A stretch of 64,000 nt of DNA, from contig JALDRG010000015.1 of assembly GCA_031315995.1 (NCBI GenBank), positions 1 to 64,000 on the forward strand, written 5' to 3'. Numbering within the stretch: the stretch's first letter is position 1; every line of letters begins with the position of its first letter. Of the stretch, positions 56,598 to 64,000 are shown in pieces. The notes under the pieces are model-generated. The model did not search any database. It worked only from the letters and a program-made list of their open reading frames with translations, and had not been told where the DNA came from. The translations under genes and the position numbers were made by a program. The DNA is from Nitrospira sp. Lineage in GTDB: Bacteria; Nitrospirota; Nitrospiria; Nitrospirales; Nitrospiraceae.

Positions 56598-59567
56598 ATG
56601 ATCAAGGCTTGGCTGCTCGATGAAATGTTTCGGTTTGACCGACGTTATCTCACGGCGGAGGGAAGTCAGAGCGAGTGGGGCGCCGGGGACTCCGTTGCCG
56701 AGGAAGAGGATCTGCCTCCTGCGCCGACGGGAGTCGTTGCCAAAGCCGGGAATGGCCGGGTGATGATTGCCTGGGATGCCGTGCCGGACGCGATGTATTA
56801 CAACTTGTATTTCATGACGAGCAAGGGCGTGCAGATCAAGTTTTCAGAGCTGACTCGACCCATCGCGAGCGCGGACGATTTCAAGATCGTCATCGGCGTG
56901 ACCAAGGAAAAGGGAACATGTATCGAAGGCGCACAGTCACCGTTCATGCACGACGATTTGGCGAACGGAACTTGTTACCACTATGTCGTGACCGTTGTGA
57001 CTCAGAAGGGGGAAAGTCCTGAATCGCAGGAAGTCATGGCGATCCCGGCTCCCTACCTGATTGCCAAGATTATCGGTCAGGAAGGTGTGGAAGATGGCGA
57101 ATTCAGTTCTCCGACCGGCATCGCGGTGGACAAGGACGGTAATCTGTACGTAGCCGATACCGACAACCATTCCATCCAGAAATTCGACAAAGAAGGAAAA
57201 TTCCTTGGCCGTTGGGGCGGAGAGGCAGGCAGTGCGGAGGGCGGCTTTTACTATCCGCGCGGGCTGACCACGAATACGGACGGACAGGTATATGTCGCTG
57301 ATACCGGCAATAACCGCGTACAGCGGCTCGACACAGACGGAAATCCCATGAAGGCCTGGGGCAAGTTCGGGTTTGCCTGGCGTGGGGCCGATATGAATAA
57401 GTTCGATGCCCCGTGGGGTGTGACCACAGACCAGGATGGCAACATCTACGTTACCGACACCAACAACGCTCGGATTCAAAAGTTCAAGGGTGATGGGACG
57501 CCCTTGCTGAAGTGGGGGCGGGATGGAAGCTTCGACGGAGCATTTTTCTTTCCACGCGGAGTAGCTGTTGACTTCGTTGGAAATACGTATGTGGCCGATG
57601 AAGGGAACAACCGCATTCAGAAGTTCGATACGCGCGGGAGTTTTTTGACCAAGTGGGGGCGGGAAGGAAGTGGCCCGGGCCAATTCAAGGCGCCCTGGGG
57701 CGTCACCTGTGATGCCTTGGGGAACGTGTACGTCGTCGACCAGGGCAATCACCGTATTCAAAAGTTCGACGGAAACGGGACCTTCCTCTGTGCCTGGGGG
57801 AATCGCGGCAAGACCGAGGGGCAGCTGAATTTCCCCTCCGGCGTCGCCGTCGACAAGGAAGGGGCGGTCTACGTCGTCGATAGCGGTAATCACCGAGTGA
57901 TCAAATACGTCCCGACGGACGAAGAACTCAATCGCGGGAAGGCGGAACGCGAGCGAGCGCAAATCGTCAGCGAGTACCCGACTCCGCGCAATCTGGCCAT
58001 CAAGCCGGGTGACACTGAAACCTTCTTGAGTTGGATGGATGTGCCTGGGGCGGTGTCCTACAATCTCTATTTTCACACCTCCCAAAACCTGACGCAGGAA
58101 GGCGGCACCAAGATCGAGGGTGTGACTAGTCCGTATAATCACTCCGGATTAACCAATGATCAGGCCTATTACTATGCGTTGACTGCGGTCTACGAGGACG
58201 GCACGGAGAGCGGATTGTCTGAAGAAGTGTCTACGACGCCGGTGCTGATCGACATCACGGCCCCGCAAACTCCCTATGCGGTGATCAACCACGGCGCATT
58301 CATGACGAATTCGCCTGAAATCGTGGTGACGATCTCCGCGACCGACCTCGATACCGGTGTGGCGGCCTATTATGTTTCAGAGAATCCGATGACTCCGATG
58401 GCGGGAACACCGGGTTGGGTGGAGGTTCCGCCGACGATTAAGTTCGGCGCGACCATTCCTTTCATTCTCTCTCCGGGAGACGGGCAGAAAACCGTCATCG
58501 TCTGGTTCAAGGATGTCGGAAACAACATCTCGACGCCGGCGAGTGCCACGATTCTCGTCAATACCTCCGGCTATCTCTGTGTGTCCAAATGGGGGAAGCC
58601 GGGTCGCGGTGCTTCGTTGTTGCATGGCGGCGAATTCATGGCGCCGATGTATGGGCTTGCCATTGATCAGCAGGGGTCGATCTTTGTCGTGGATAACGGC
58701 AACAACCGGATTCAAAAGTTTGACCGCGCGGGCAACTTCATCATCTTATGGGGTAATTTCGGGGCTGCCAATGCGAACTTTCACAATCCTACAGGCATTG
58801 CCTGTGATGCAAAAGGCGACGTCTATGTGGTCGATACGAATAATCACCGCGTGCAGAAGTTCGACGGGAAATTAGGCGGCTATATAATGAAGTTCGGCTC
58901 GCGGGGGAACGGCGAAGGCCAGTTCAATGCGCCATGGGGTATCGCGATCGATCGGGTGCGCGGCTACATTTATGTGGTCGACAGCGCCAACTTCAGAGTT
59001 CAGAAGTTCGACATGAGCGGAGAGTTCATCATGTCGTGGGGAAGTTTCGGCAATAGCGATGGTCAATTTTATTTCCCTCGCGGGATCGCCGTGGATCAAT
59101 CAGATGGCACGGTCTACGTCGTCGATATGGGTAATCATCGCATTCAGAAGTTCGATACCAGCACCAATGTGTTGCCGCAGTTGCTCACCAAGTGGGGCGG
59201 CAGCTCCGAAGCCGGACATGCAAGTAGCCCGCTGGCGCAAGAGGCGGGACAGTTGCGCTCACCATGGGGCATTGCCGTCGATAGCCAAGGTGATGTGTAT
59301 GTCACGGATACCGGCAACCATCGCGTGGAAAAATTCGACCGCGAGGGCAACTTTGTCGCGCAGTGGGGTGGTTTCGGCGGCGGTGACGGACAATTCAATT
59401 TTCCCTATGGCATTGTGGTGGATTCTCGTGGGAGCGTCTTTGCCGTTGATAGCGGAAACACGCGGGTGCAGCAATTCATGCCGGCGGAGGAAGGTAGCGA
59501 ACAGTTGCAGGAAGAAGCGGAGGCGGCCGCAGAGTTGGGGCAGGTCGATAAAACCACGAGAGTCTAA
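56598..59567 (+). CDS. Large NHL-repeat protein with fibronectin-type-III-like domains
   Basis: A 989-residue protein. Order: an FN3-like domain ([20 protein letters not shown] to about residue 150), six NHL repeats forming a first propeller (pattern [20 protein letters not shown], then [11 protein letters not shown]), a second FN3-like domain (from [19 protein letters not shown]), an Ig-like stretch (about residues 555-660), then six more NHL repeats (from [20 protein letters not shown]). NHL propellers bind proteins, RNA or ligands. No signal peptide is evident at the N-terminus, which is unusual for a protein of this architecture. It ends with an acidic segment and lies 38 bases before guaB. 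Confidence 0.85.
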   Translation: MIKAWLLDEMFRFDRRYLTAEGSQSEWGAGDSVAEEEDLPPAPTGVVAKAGNGRVMIAWDAVPDAMYYNLYFMTSKGVQIKFSELTRPIASADDFKIVIGVTKEKGTCIEGAQSPFMHDDLANGTCYHYVVTVVTQKGESPESQEVMAIPAPYLIAKIIGQEGVEDGEFSSPTGIAVDKDGNLYVADTDNHSIQKFDKEGKFLGRWGGEAGSAEGGFYYPRGLTTNTDGQVYVADTGNNRVQRLDTDGNPMKAWGKFGFAWRGADMNKFDAPWGVTTDQDGNIYVTDTNNARIQKFKGDGTPLLKWGRDGSFDGAFFFPRGVAVDFVGNTYVADEGNNRIQKFDTRGSFLTKWGREGSGPGQFKAPWGVTCDALGNVYVVDQGNHRIQKFDGNGTFLCAWGNRGKTEGQLNFPSGVAVDKEGAVYVVDSGNHRVIKYVPTDEELNRGKAERERAQIVSEYPTPRNLAIKPGDTETFLSWMDVPGAVSYNLYFHTSQNLTQEGGTKIEGVTSPYNHSGLTNDQAYYYALTAVYEDGTESGLSEEVSTTPVLIDITAPQTPYAVINHGAFMTNSPEIVVTISATDLDTGVAAYYVSENPMTPMAGTPGWVEVPPTIKFGATIPFILSPGDGQKTVIVWFKDVGNNISTPASATILVNTSGYLCVSKWGKPGRGASLLHGGEFMAPMYGLAIDQQGSIFVVDNGNNRIQKFDRAGNFIILWGNFGAANANFHNPTGIACDAKGDVYVVDTNNHRVQKFDGKLGGYIMKFGSRGNGEGQFNAPWGIAIDRVRGYIYVVDSANFRVQKFDMSGEFIMSWGSFGNSDGQFYFPRGIAVDQSDGTVYVVDMGNHRIQKFDTSTNVLPQLLTKWGGSSEAGHASSPLAQEAGQLRSPWGIAVDSQGDVYVTDTGNHRVEKFDREGNFVAQWGGFGGGDGQFNFPYGIVVDSRGSVFAVDSGNTRVQQFMPAEEGSEQLQEEAEAAAELGQVDKTTRV

Positions 59568-59605
59568 GCGGAACGGGCGAAAGGCCCGGGAGAGGGTGGC
59601 GACTG

Positions 59606-61072
59606 ATGTTAGAGAAGGAGATTCGGCTCGGACTCACCTATGACGACGTCGTCTTGGTGCCGGCTAAGTCGCAGGTTCTCCCGAGTGAAGTCGACACCCG
59701 GACTTGCCTGTCTCGGAACATCCAGCTCAATATTCCTATCGTCAGTGCCGCGATGGACACCGTGACCGAAGCGCGTTTGGCTATTGCGATGGCGCAGGAG
59801 GGCGGAATCGGTATCGTGCACCGCGTGCTCTCGCCCAGCGACCAAGCCGCCGAAATTGATAAAGTAAAGAAATCCGAAAGCGGGATGATCCTCGACCCCA
59901 TTACGATTTCGCCGGATCAGACAATCCGTGATGCGCACGATCTGATGGCTCGATACCGGATTTCCGGTATTCCGGTCACCAAGGGCGGCACGTTAGTCGG
60001 GATCCTGACGAATCGCGACCTGCGCTTTGAGACCCGAATGGATCTGAAGGTCTCTCAAGTGATGAAGCGCGATAAGCTCATCACCGCTCCGGAAGGCACC
60101 AGCCTTGAAAAGGCCCGTGAGATACTGCACGAGCATCGGATTGAGAAACTACCGGTCGTCAACAAGCAGTTCGAACTCAAAGGGCTGATTACAATTAAGG
60201 ACATCGAAAAGCGAATCAAGTATCCCAATGCCTGCAAAGACGCTCACGGTCGATTGCGCGTCGGAGCGGCTTTGGGGGTCGGCCCTGACACCGGAGACCG
60301 GGTGGCCCTGCTGATCAAGGCTGGTGTGGACGTGGTGGTCGTTGATACGGCGCATGGGCATTCGCAGGCGGTGTTGGATACGGTCAAAATGGTGAGAAAA
60401 GCACATCCTCAATTGGACATCATCGCCGGAAATATTGCGACTGCACAAGCGGCCAAGGATTTGGTGAAGGCTGGTGTCGATGCGGTGAAAGTCGGGGTGG
60501 GTCCTGGCTCGATCTGTACAACGCGGATGGTGTCCGGCGCCGGTATGCCGCAATTGACGGCGATCGCCGATTGCGCCAGAGCATTGGCCGGGACGGGTGT
60601 TCCAGTGATCGCCGATGGTGGGATCAAATATTCCGGCGACATCACTAAAGCCCTGGCAGCCGGTGCTTCTGTGGTGATGTTGGGGAGCCTGCTGGCGGGG
60701 ACGGAAGAGGCTCCCGGCGAAACCGTATTGTTCCAAGCCCGAACGTATAAGGTCTATCGTGGAATGGGCTCCATCGGCGCCATGGAACGCGGTGGAGGTG
60801 ACCGGTATGGACAGGGAGGACGGCCTGCTCCGAAGCTGGTCCCCGAAGGGATTGAGGGCCGTGTGCCATACAAGGGCCTGTTGGCACCGCATATCTATCA
60901 GATGGTGGGCGGCGTGAAATCGGGTATGGGCTATTGCGGGTGCAAGACTATCCCGGATTTGCAGCGGAAGGCGACCTTTATCCGTCAGACTGTCGCCGGT
61001 CTCCGCGAGGGACACGTGCACGACGTCATCATCACCAAGGAAGCTCCCAACTATCGTACTGATTGGGAATAA
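59606..61072 (+). CDS. guaB: IMP dehydrogenase
   Basis: Oxidises IMP to XMP, the first step of GMP synthesis. The 488-residue protein has the barrel start [20 protein letters not shown], a CBS pair ([19 protein letters not shown]), the catalytic cysteine in [19 protein letters not shown], and the flap [20 protein letters not shown]. It precedes guaA. Together with the purine genes in the window it completes the route to GMP. Confidence 0.98.
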   Translation: MLEKEIRLGLTYDDVVLVPAKSQVLPSEVDTRTCLSRNIQLNIPIVSAAMDTVTEARLAIAMAQEGGIGIVHRVLSPSDQAAEIDKVKKSESGMILDPITISPDQTIRDAHDLMARYRISGIPVTKGGTLVGILTNRDLRFETRMDLKVSQVMKRDKLITAPEGTSLEKAREILHEHRIEKLPVVNKQFELKGLITIKDIEKRIKYPNACKDAHGRLRVGAALGVGPDTGDRVALLIKAGVDVVVVDTAHGHSQAVLDTVKMVRKAHPQLDIIAGNIATAQAAKDLVKAGVDAVKVGVGPGSICTTRMVSGAGMPQLTAIADCARALAGTGVPVIADGGIKYSGDITKALAAGASVVMLGSLLAGTEEAPGETVLFQARTYKVYRGMGSIGAMERGGGDRYGQGGRPAPKLVPEGIEGRVPYKGLLAPHIYQMVGGVKSGMGYCGCKTIPDLQRKATFIRQTVAGLREGHVHDVIITKEAPNYRTDWE

Positions 61073-61125
61073 TCTCGCGTGAAACGTATCTCGCAGTTCA
61101 GATCCCCTCACTAGACGAACGACAC

Positions 61126-61138
61126 TTCACGCTTCACG
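61126..61138 (-). repeat. Short repeat motif upstream of guaA (TTCACGCTTCACG)
   Basis: TTCACGCTTCACG here is the reverse complement of the motif at 62716-62727, and CGTGAAACG, a one-mismatch relative, lies about 40 bases upstream. Such short clustered motifs in intergenic spaces look like a REP-type family. Confidence 0.4.
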
Positions 61139-61150
61139 AAAAACGTCTCC

Positions 61151-62707
61151 ATGGAACTCTGGCACGATAGAATTCTCGTCCTCGACTTCGGATCTCAGTA
61201 CACACAGCTCATCGCGCGGCGTATTCGGGAAGCGCAGGTTTATTCTCAGATCTTGCCCTGCACCGTGTCGCTTGCCACGGTGTTAGCCTACCGGCCCAAA
61301 GGCATCGTCTTATCCGGCGGGCCGTCGAGCGTGTACGACAAGAAGGCCCCCTCGGTTTCGAAACAACTCTTCGAGCAGGGCATTCCCATTCTCGGTATCT
61401 GTTACGGCATGCAGCTGGTGACGCATCTGCAAGGCGGTGAAGTGGAGAGGGCTCCGCACCGCGAGTTCGGCCGGGCTGAACTGACCCTCGATGACCGGTC
61501 GGATCTGTTCAAGGGCATCGGGAGCGACGGCAGGACGGTCGTCTGGATGTCGCACGGGGATAGAATCGAACGGATGCCGCCCGGGTTCCGTTCCATTGCG
61601 CACACGGACAATTCGCCGATCGCGGCGATGAAGCGGCACGATGCCAAGCAACGCATCTACTGTCTCCAGTTTCATCCGGAGGTGGCGCACACGACCGAAG
61701 GCGCGGCGATGCTACGGAACTTCGTCTATGATATTTGTGGCTGCCAGCCGACCTGGACCATGCGCTCCTATGTCGAAACGGCTGTGGAGCAGATCAGGCA
61801 GCGAGTCGGGGCCGAACGAGTCATCTGTGCCTTGAGCGGCGGGGTGGACTCCTCTGTGGCGGCGGCTCTTACGCATCGTGCGGTCGGCGATCAACTGACC
61901 TGCATTTTTGTCGACAACGGAGTGTTGCGGGCCGGCGAGCGTGACCAGGTTGAGAAGACCTTCGCCTCGCAAATGCATCTGAATATGCGGATGCTCGATC
62001 GTACGACCCAGTTTCTCGCCGGCCTGAAGAACGTAACCGACCCGGAACGGAAGCGAAAGATTATCGGTCGTCTGTTCATTAAGAATTTCGAGGTCGAGTC
62101 CAAGAAGTTGAAGGGCATCAAGTACCTCGTGCAAGGCACGTTGTATCCCGATGTTATCGAAAGCGTCAGCTTCAAAGGGCCGTCCGCGACGATCAAGACG
62201 CACCATAACGTCGGCGGATTGCCGACCAGAATGAAGCTGAAGTTGGTGGAGCCCTTGCGCGAACTGTTCAAGGACGAAGTGCGGGTCTTGGGCCACGAGC
62301 TGGGCCTTCCGGACGAGATTATCTGGCGACAACCCTTTCCCGGTCCCGGCCTGGCGATTCGCGTGTTGGGTGCGGTCACCAAAGAGCGTCTGGCGATCCT
62401 GCGCGGTGCGGAAACGATCGTCGATCAAGAAATTCGAGCTGCTGGACTGTATCGGGAGATTTGGCAGGCCTTCGCCGTCTTGCTGCCGATTCGGACGGTC
62501 GGCGTGATGGGAGACCAGCGGACCTACGAGTATGTCATTGCGATCCGCGCGGTCACGAGTCTTGATGGCATGACCGCCGACTGGGCCAAAATCTCGAACG
62601 AGGTGCTTGGGAAAATGTCGAGCCGGATCATCAACGAAGTGAAAGGCGTCAACCGCGTGGTCTACGACATCAGTTCCAAGCCGCCGTCGACAATCGAATG
62701 GGAATAA
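61151..62707 (+). CDS. guaA: GMP synthase (glutamine-hydrolysing)
   Basis: Converts XMP to GMP using glutamine and ATP. The 518-residue protein has the class I amidotransferase domain ([11 protein letters not shown], the nucleophile in [16 protein letters not shown]), the ATP pyrophosphatase P-loop [13 protein letters not shown], and the dimerisation domain ending IEWE. It is 78 bases after guaB. Short CGTGAAGCG-type motifs lie on both sides of the gene. Confidence 0.98.
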   Translation: MELWHDRILVLDFGSQYTQLIARRIREAQVYSQILPCTVSLATVLAYRPKGIVLSGGPSSVYDKKAPSVSKQLFEQGIPILGICYGMQLVTHLQGGEVERAPHREFGRAELTLDDRSDLFKGIGSDGRTVVWMSHGDRIERMPPGFRSIAHTDNSPIAAMKRHDAKQRIYCLQFHPEVAHTTEGAAMLRNFVYDICGCQPTWTMRSYVETAVEQIRQRVGAERVICALSGGVDSSVAAALTHRAVGDQLTCIFVDNGVLRAGERDQVEKTFASQMHLNMRMLDRTTQFLAGLKNVTDPERKRKIIGRLFIKNFEVESKKLKGIKYLVQGTLYPDVIESVSFKGPSATIKTHHNVGGLPTRMKLKLVEPLRELFKDEVRVLGHELGLPDEIIWRQPFPGPGLAIRVLGAVTKERLAILRGAETIVDQEIRAAGLYREIWQAFAVLLPIRTVGVMGDQRTYEYVIAIRAVTSLDGMTADWAKISNEVLGKMSSRIINEVKGVNRVVYDISSKPPSTIEWE

Positions 62708-62715
62708 CACAGGCA

Positions 62716-62781
62716 CGTGAAGCGTGACGCGATGTAAATGATCTGATTCCGCGAACGACATGAGACGCGATCCGCTTCACG
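62716..62781 (+). repeat. Inverted CGTGAAGCG motif pair downstream of guaA
   Basis: CGTGAAGCGTGA (62716-62727) and CGCTTCACG (62773-62781) face each other across about 45 bases. The first is the reverse complement of the motif upstream of guaA. The pair could form a nine-pair stem just before the rluB-type gene, whose ribosome-binding site (GGAGG) follows immediately. Confidence 0.4.
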
Positions 62782-62790
62782 GAGGATTCC

Positions 62791-64000
62791 ATGGAAGTCA
62801 GACTACAAAAACTCATCGCCGGCACAGGGCTGGCCTCGCGGCGCAAGGCTGAGGAGTTGATCACGTCCGGCCGCGTGACGATCAACGGCAGCGTGGTGAA
62901 GGAGCTCGGCACCAAGGTCGATCCTGACCGGGACCACGTCAAGGTCGACGGCAAGCATTTGCGGGCGGCGCAGCCGTATGTCTATCTCATCCTCAACAAG
63001 CCGAAGAACGTCATGTCCACCCTGGACGATCCGGAGGGTCGCCCGACCGTGAAGGATCTCCTGCACGGAGTCACGGTGCGCGTGTTTCCTGTCGGACGGC
63101 TGGATTTCGACAGCGAGGGGCTCATGTTGCTGACCAATCACGGCGATCTGGCCCAAGCCTTGCTCCATCCACGCTACCATGTTCCGAAAACCTATTTGAT
63201 CAAGGTCAAGGGTGTGCTCGACGATGCCAAGATTGAAATGCTTGAGCGGGGCGTCAAACTGGAAGATGGCTTCACGGCGCCGGCGAAGGTGAACAAGGTC
63301 AGCCGGGCGGAAAGCAATTCCTGGCTCGAAGTCACGATTCACGAAGGACGGAAGCATCAGGTGAAGCGGATGATCGAAGCCGTCGGCCATTCGGTCATCA
63401 AGCTCGTCCGCATCCGAATGGGGCCGTTGCTCTTGGGAGATTTAGCGCCGCGAGAATATCGATTTTTGACCGACCGTGAGGCGAATCGGTTGCGAGGACT
63501 CGTGGAGGATCGTGTAGCCAGGGCCGAACGTCCGGAATTGGATGCGTCGGGAAAGCCGACGCGTTGGATGCCGCCGACAGCTCCGGCTCCGCCACGTCCG
63601 CCGAAGCCGGAGCGCTCAGGCCGTGGGCCAAAAGCCCAACGTTCCGATCGGGCACCACGGTCCCAGCGAGCTCTGGGCGGTGTGAAACCACCACGTTCGG
63701 GTCGTGGGACAACGAAGCGGCCCATGAGCCCCGGTGCCAAATTTCGTCGTCCTGGTCCAGGTGCAGGCTTTCAACGGTCTAGTAGGGCTAGTGCAGGTCC
63801 TCAAGGGGTAGGCCGAGGCCCGATGGCGCGGCCTACCGGGCCTGACCAAAAACCACAGCGCCCTCAGCCTGGAGCGGGATTTCAACGGCCTCGGTCCGGT
63901 GCGAAGCCTCAAGGTTCTGGTCGCGGCATGACGATCCGTCACTCGGGACCAGGGCAGAAGTCTCAGCAGAATCGGCGTGGCACACCGCCGGCTTCGCGAC
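62791..64000 (+). CDS. rluB: Pseudouridine synthase, RluB/RsuA type, with basic low-complexity tail (cut by window end)
   Basis: Modifies uridine in 23S rRNA (RluB) or a related site. The ATG at 62791 follows GGAGG. The N-terminus is an S4 RNA-binding domain (VRLQKLIAGTGLASRRKAEE, ITSGRVTINGSVVKELGTK), followed by the catalytic domain with the essential aspartate in FPVGRLDFDSEGLMLLTNHG, and HEGRKHQVKRMIEAVGH. From about residue 250 it continues into a long tail rich in Pro, Arg, Gly and Ser (SGRGPKAQRSDRAPRSQRAL, PGAKFRRPGPGAGFQR) that runs off the window. Subfamily RluB versus RluE/F is inferred. Confidence 0.9.
   Translation, partial: MEVRLQKLIAGTGLASRRKAEELITSGRVTINGSVVKELGTKVDPDRDHVKVDGKHLRAAQPYVYLILNKPKNVMSTLDDPEGRPTVKDLLHGVTVRVFPVGRLDFDSEGLMLLTNHGDLAQALLHPRYHVPKTYLIKVKGVLDDAKIEMLERGVKLEDGFTAPAKVNKVSRAESNSWLEVTIHEGRKHQVKRMIEAVGHSVIKLVRIRMGPLLLGDLAPREYRFLTDREANRLRGLVEDRVARAERPELDASGKPTRWMPPTAPAPPRPPKPERSGRGPKAQRSDRAPRSQRALGGVKPPRSGRGTTKRPMSPGAKFRRPGPGAGFQRSSRASAGPQGVGRGPMARPTGPDQKPQRPQPGAGFQRPRSGAKPQGSGRGMTIRHSGPGQKSQQNRRGTPPASR

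Noticed and set aside
56937..58142. 401-codon minus-strand frame inside the NHL gene
   Set aside because: Antisense shadow of repeated NHL coding sequence; periodic low-complexity translation without family features.

Overview
The window looks like chromosomal DNA of a nitrite-oxidising Nitrospira-type bacterium (phylum Nitrospirota). This is inferred from gene content only: a periplasmic chlorite dismutase, a formate/nitrite-type channel next to cyanase and a ferredoxin-type nitrite reductase, a NarK-like carrier, and a large NHL-repeat protein. No rRNA or tRNA gene, CRISPR array, insertion sequence or prophage was seen. Both ends cut genes: glnD at the left and an rluB-type pseudouridine synthase at the right.

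Layout. 1-7.7 kb: nitrogen block with glnD (3' part), glnA, then a promoter and two tandem attenuators leading into a nitrite channel, cynS, a 64-residue protein, nirA and a CBS protein. 7.7-12.8 kb: a lipoprotein ORF broken by a stop codon, a TIM-barrel-like protein, a secreted protein and a GH15 glucoamylase. 12.8-17 kb: a divergent pair that together make up GlnE; the adenylyltransferase half carries GlnD-like ACT domains. 17-23.4 kb: groL, groS, a dimethylformamidase-beta-like protein, rpoH and a NarK-like transporter. 23.4-34 kb: ribBA-ribH-nusB-purB-cld-purC-(2-TM protein)-purS-purQ-purL-purF. 34-36.8 kb: remains of what looks like a lasso-peptide-type RiPP locus. 36.8-42.7 kb: redoxin, TPR, methyltransferase and exported proteins plus a DCC-family relic. 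42.7-53.8 kb: metallopeptidase, recG, ppx, a PqqD-like/methyltransferase fusion, cupredoxin, a lysine-rich histone-like protein, an exported Lon-type protease and a pentapeptide-repeat protein. 53.8-64 kb: scpA-scpB, a secreted protein, an NHL-repeat protein, guaB, guaA and the rluB-type gene.

How it works together. GlnD, glutamine synthetase (with its adenylylation tyrosine Tyr397) and a split GlnE lie within 17 kb, beside uptake and reduction of nitrite and hydrolysis of cyanate to ammonia. The nitrite operon leader carries two consecutive units that fit the two-hairpin RNA motif of ANTAR antiterminators (NasR/NasT class), so nitrate/nitrite-responsive antitermination is the best hypothesis. 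The riboflavin/purine block supplies flavins and IMP, and guaB/guaA convert IMP to GMP.

Most notable items: the tandem antiterminator leader, the split ACT-fused GlnE, the decayed RiPP locus with an intact candidate precursor, and several genes whose predicted promoters imply leaderless mRNAs. All calls come from reading the sequence; no database search was run.
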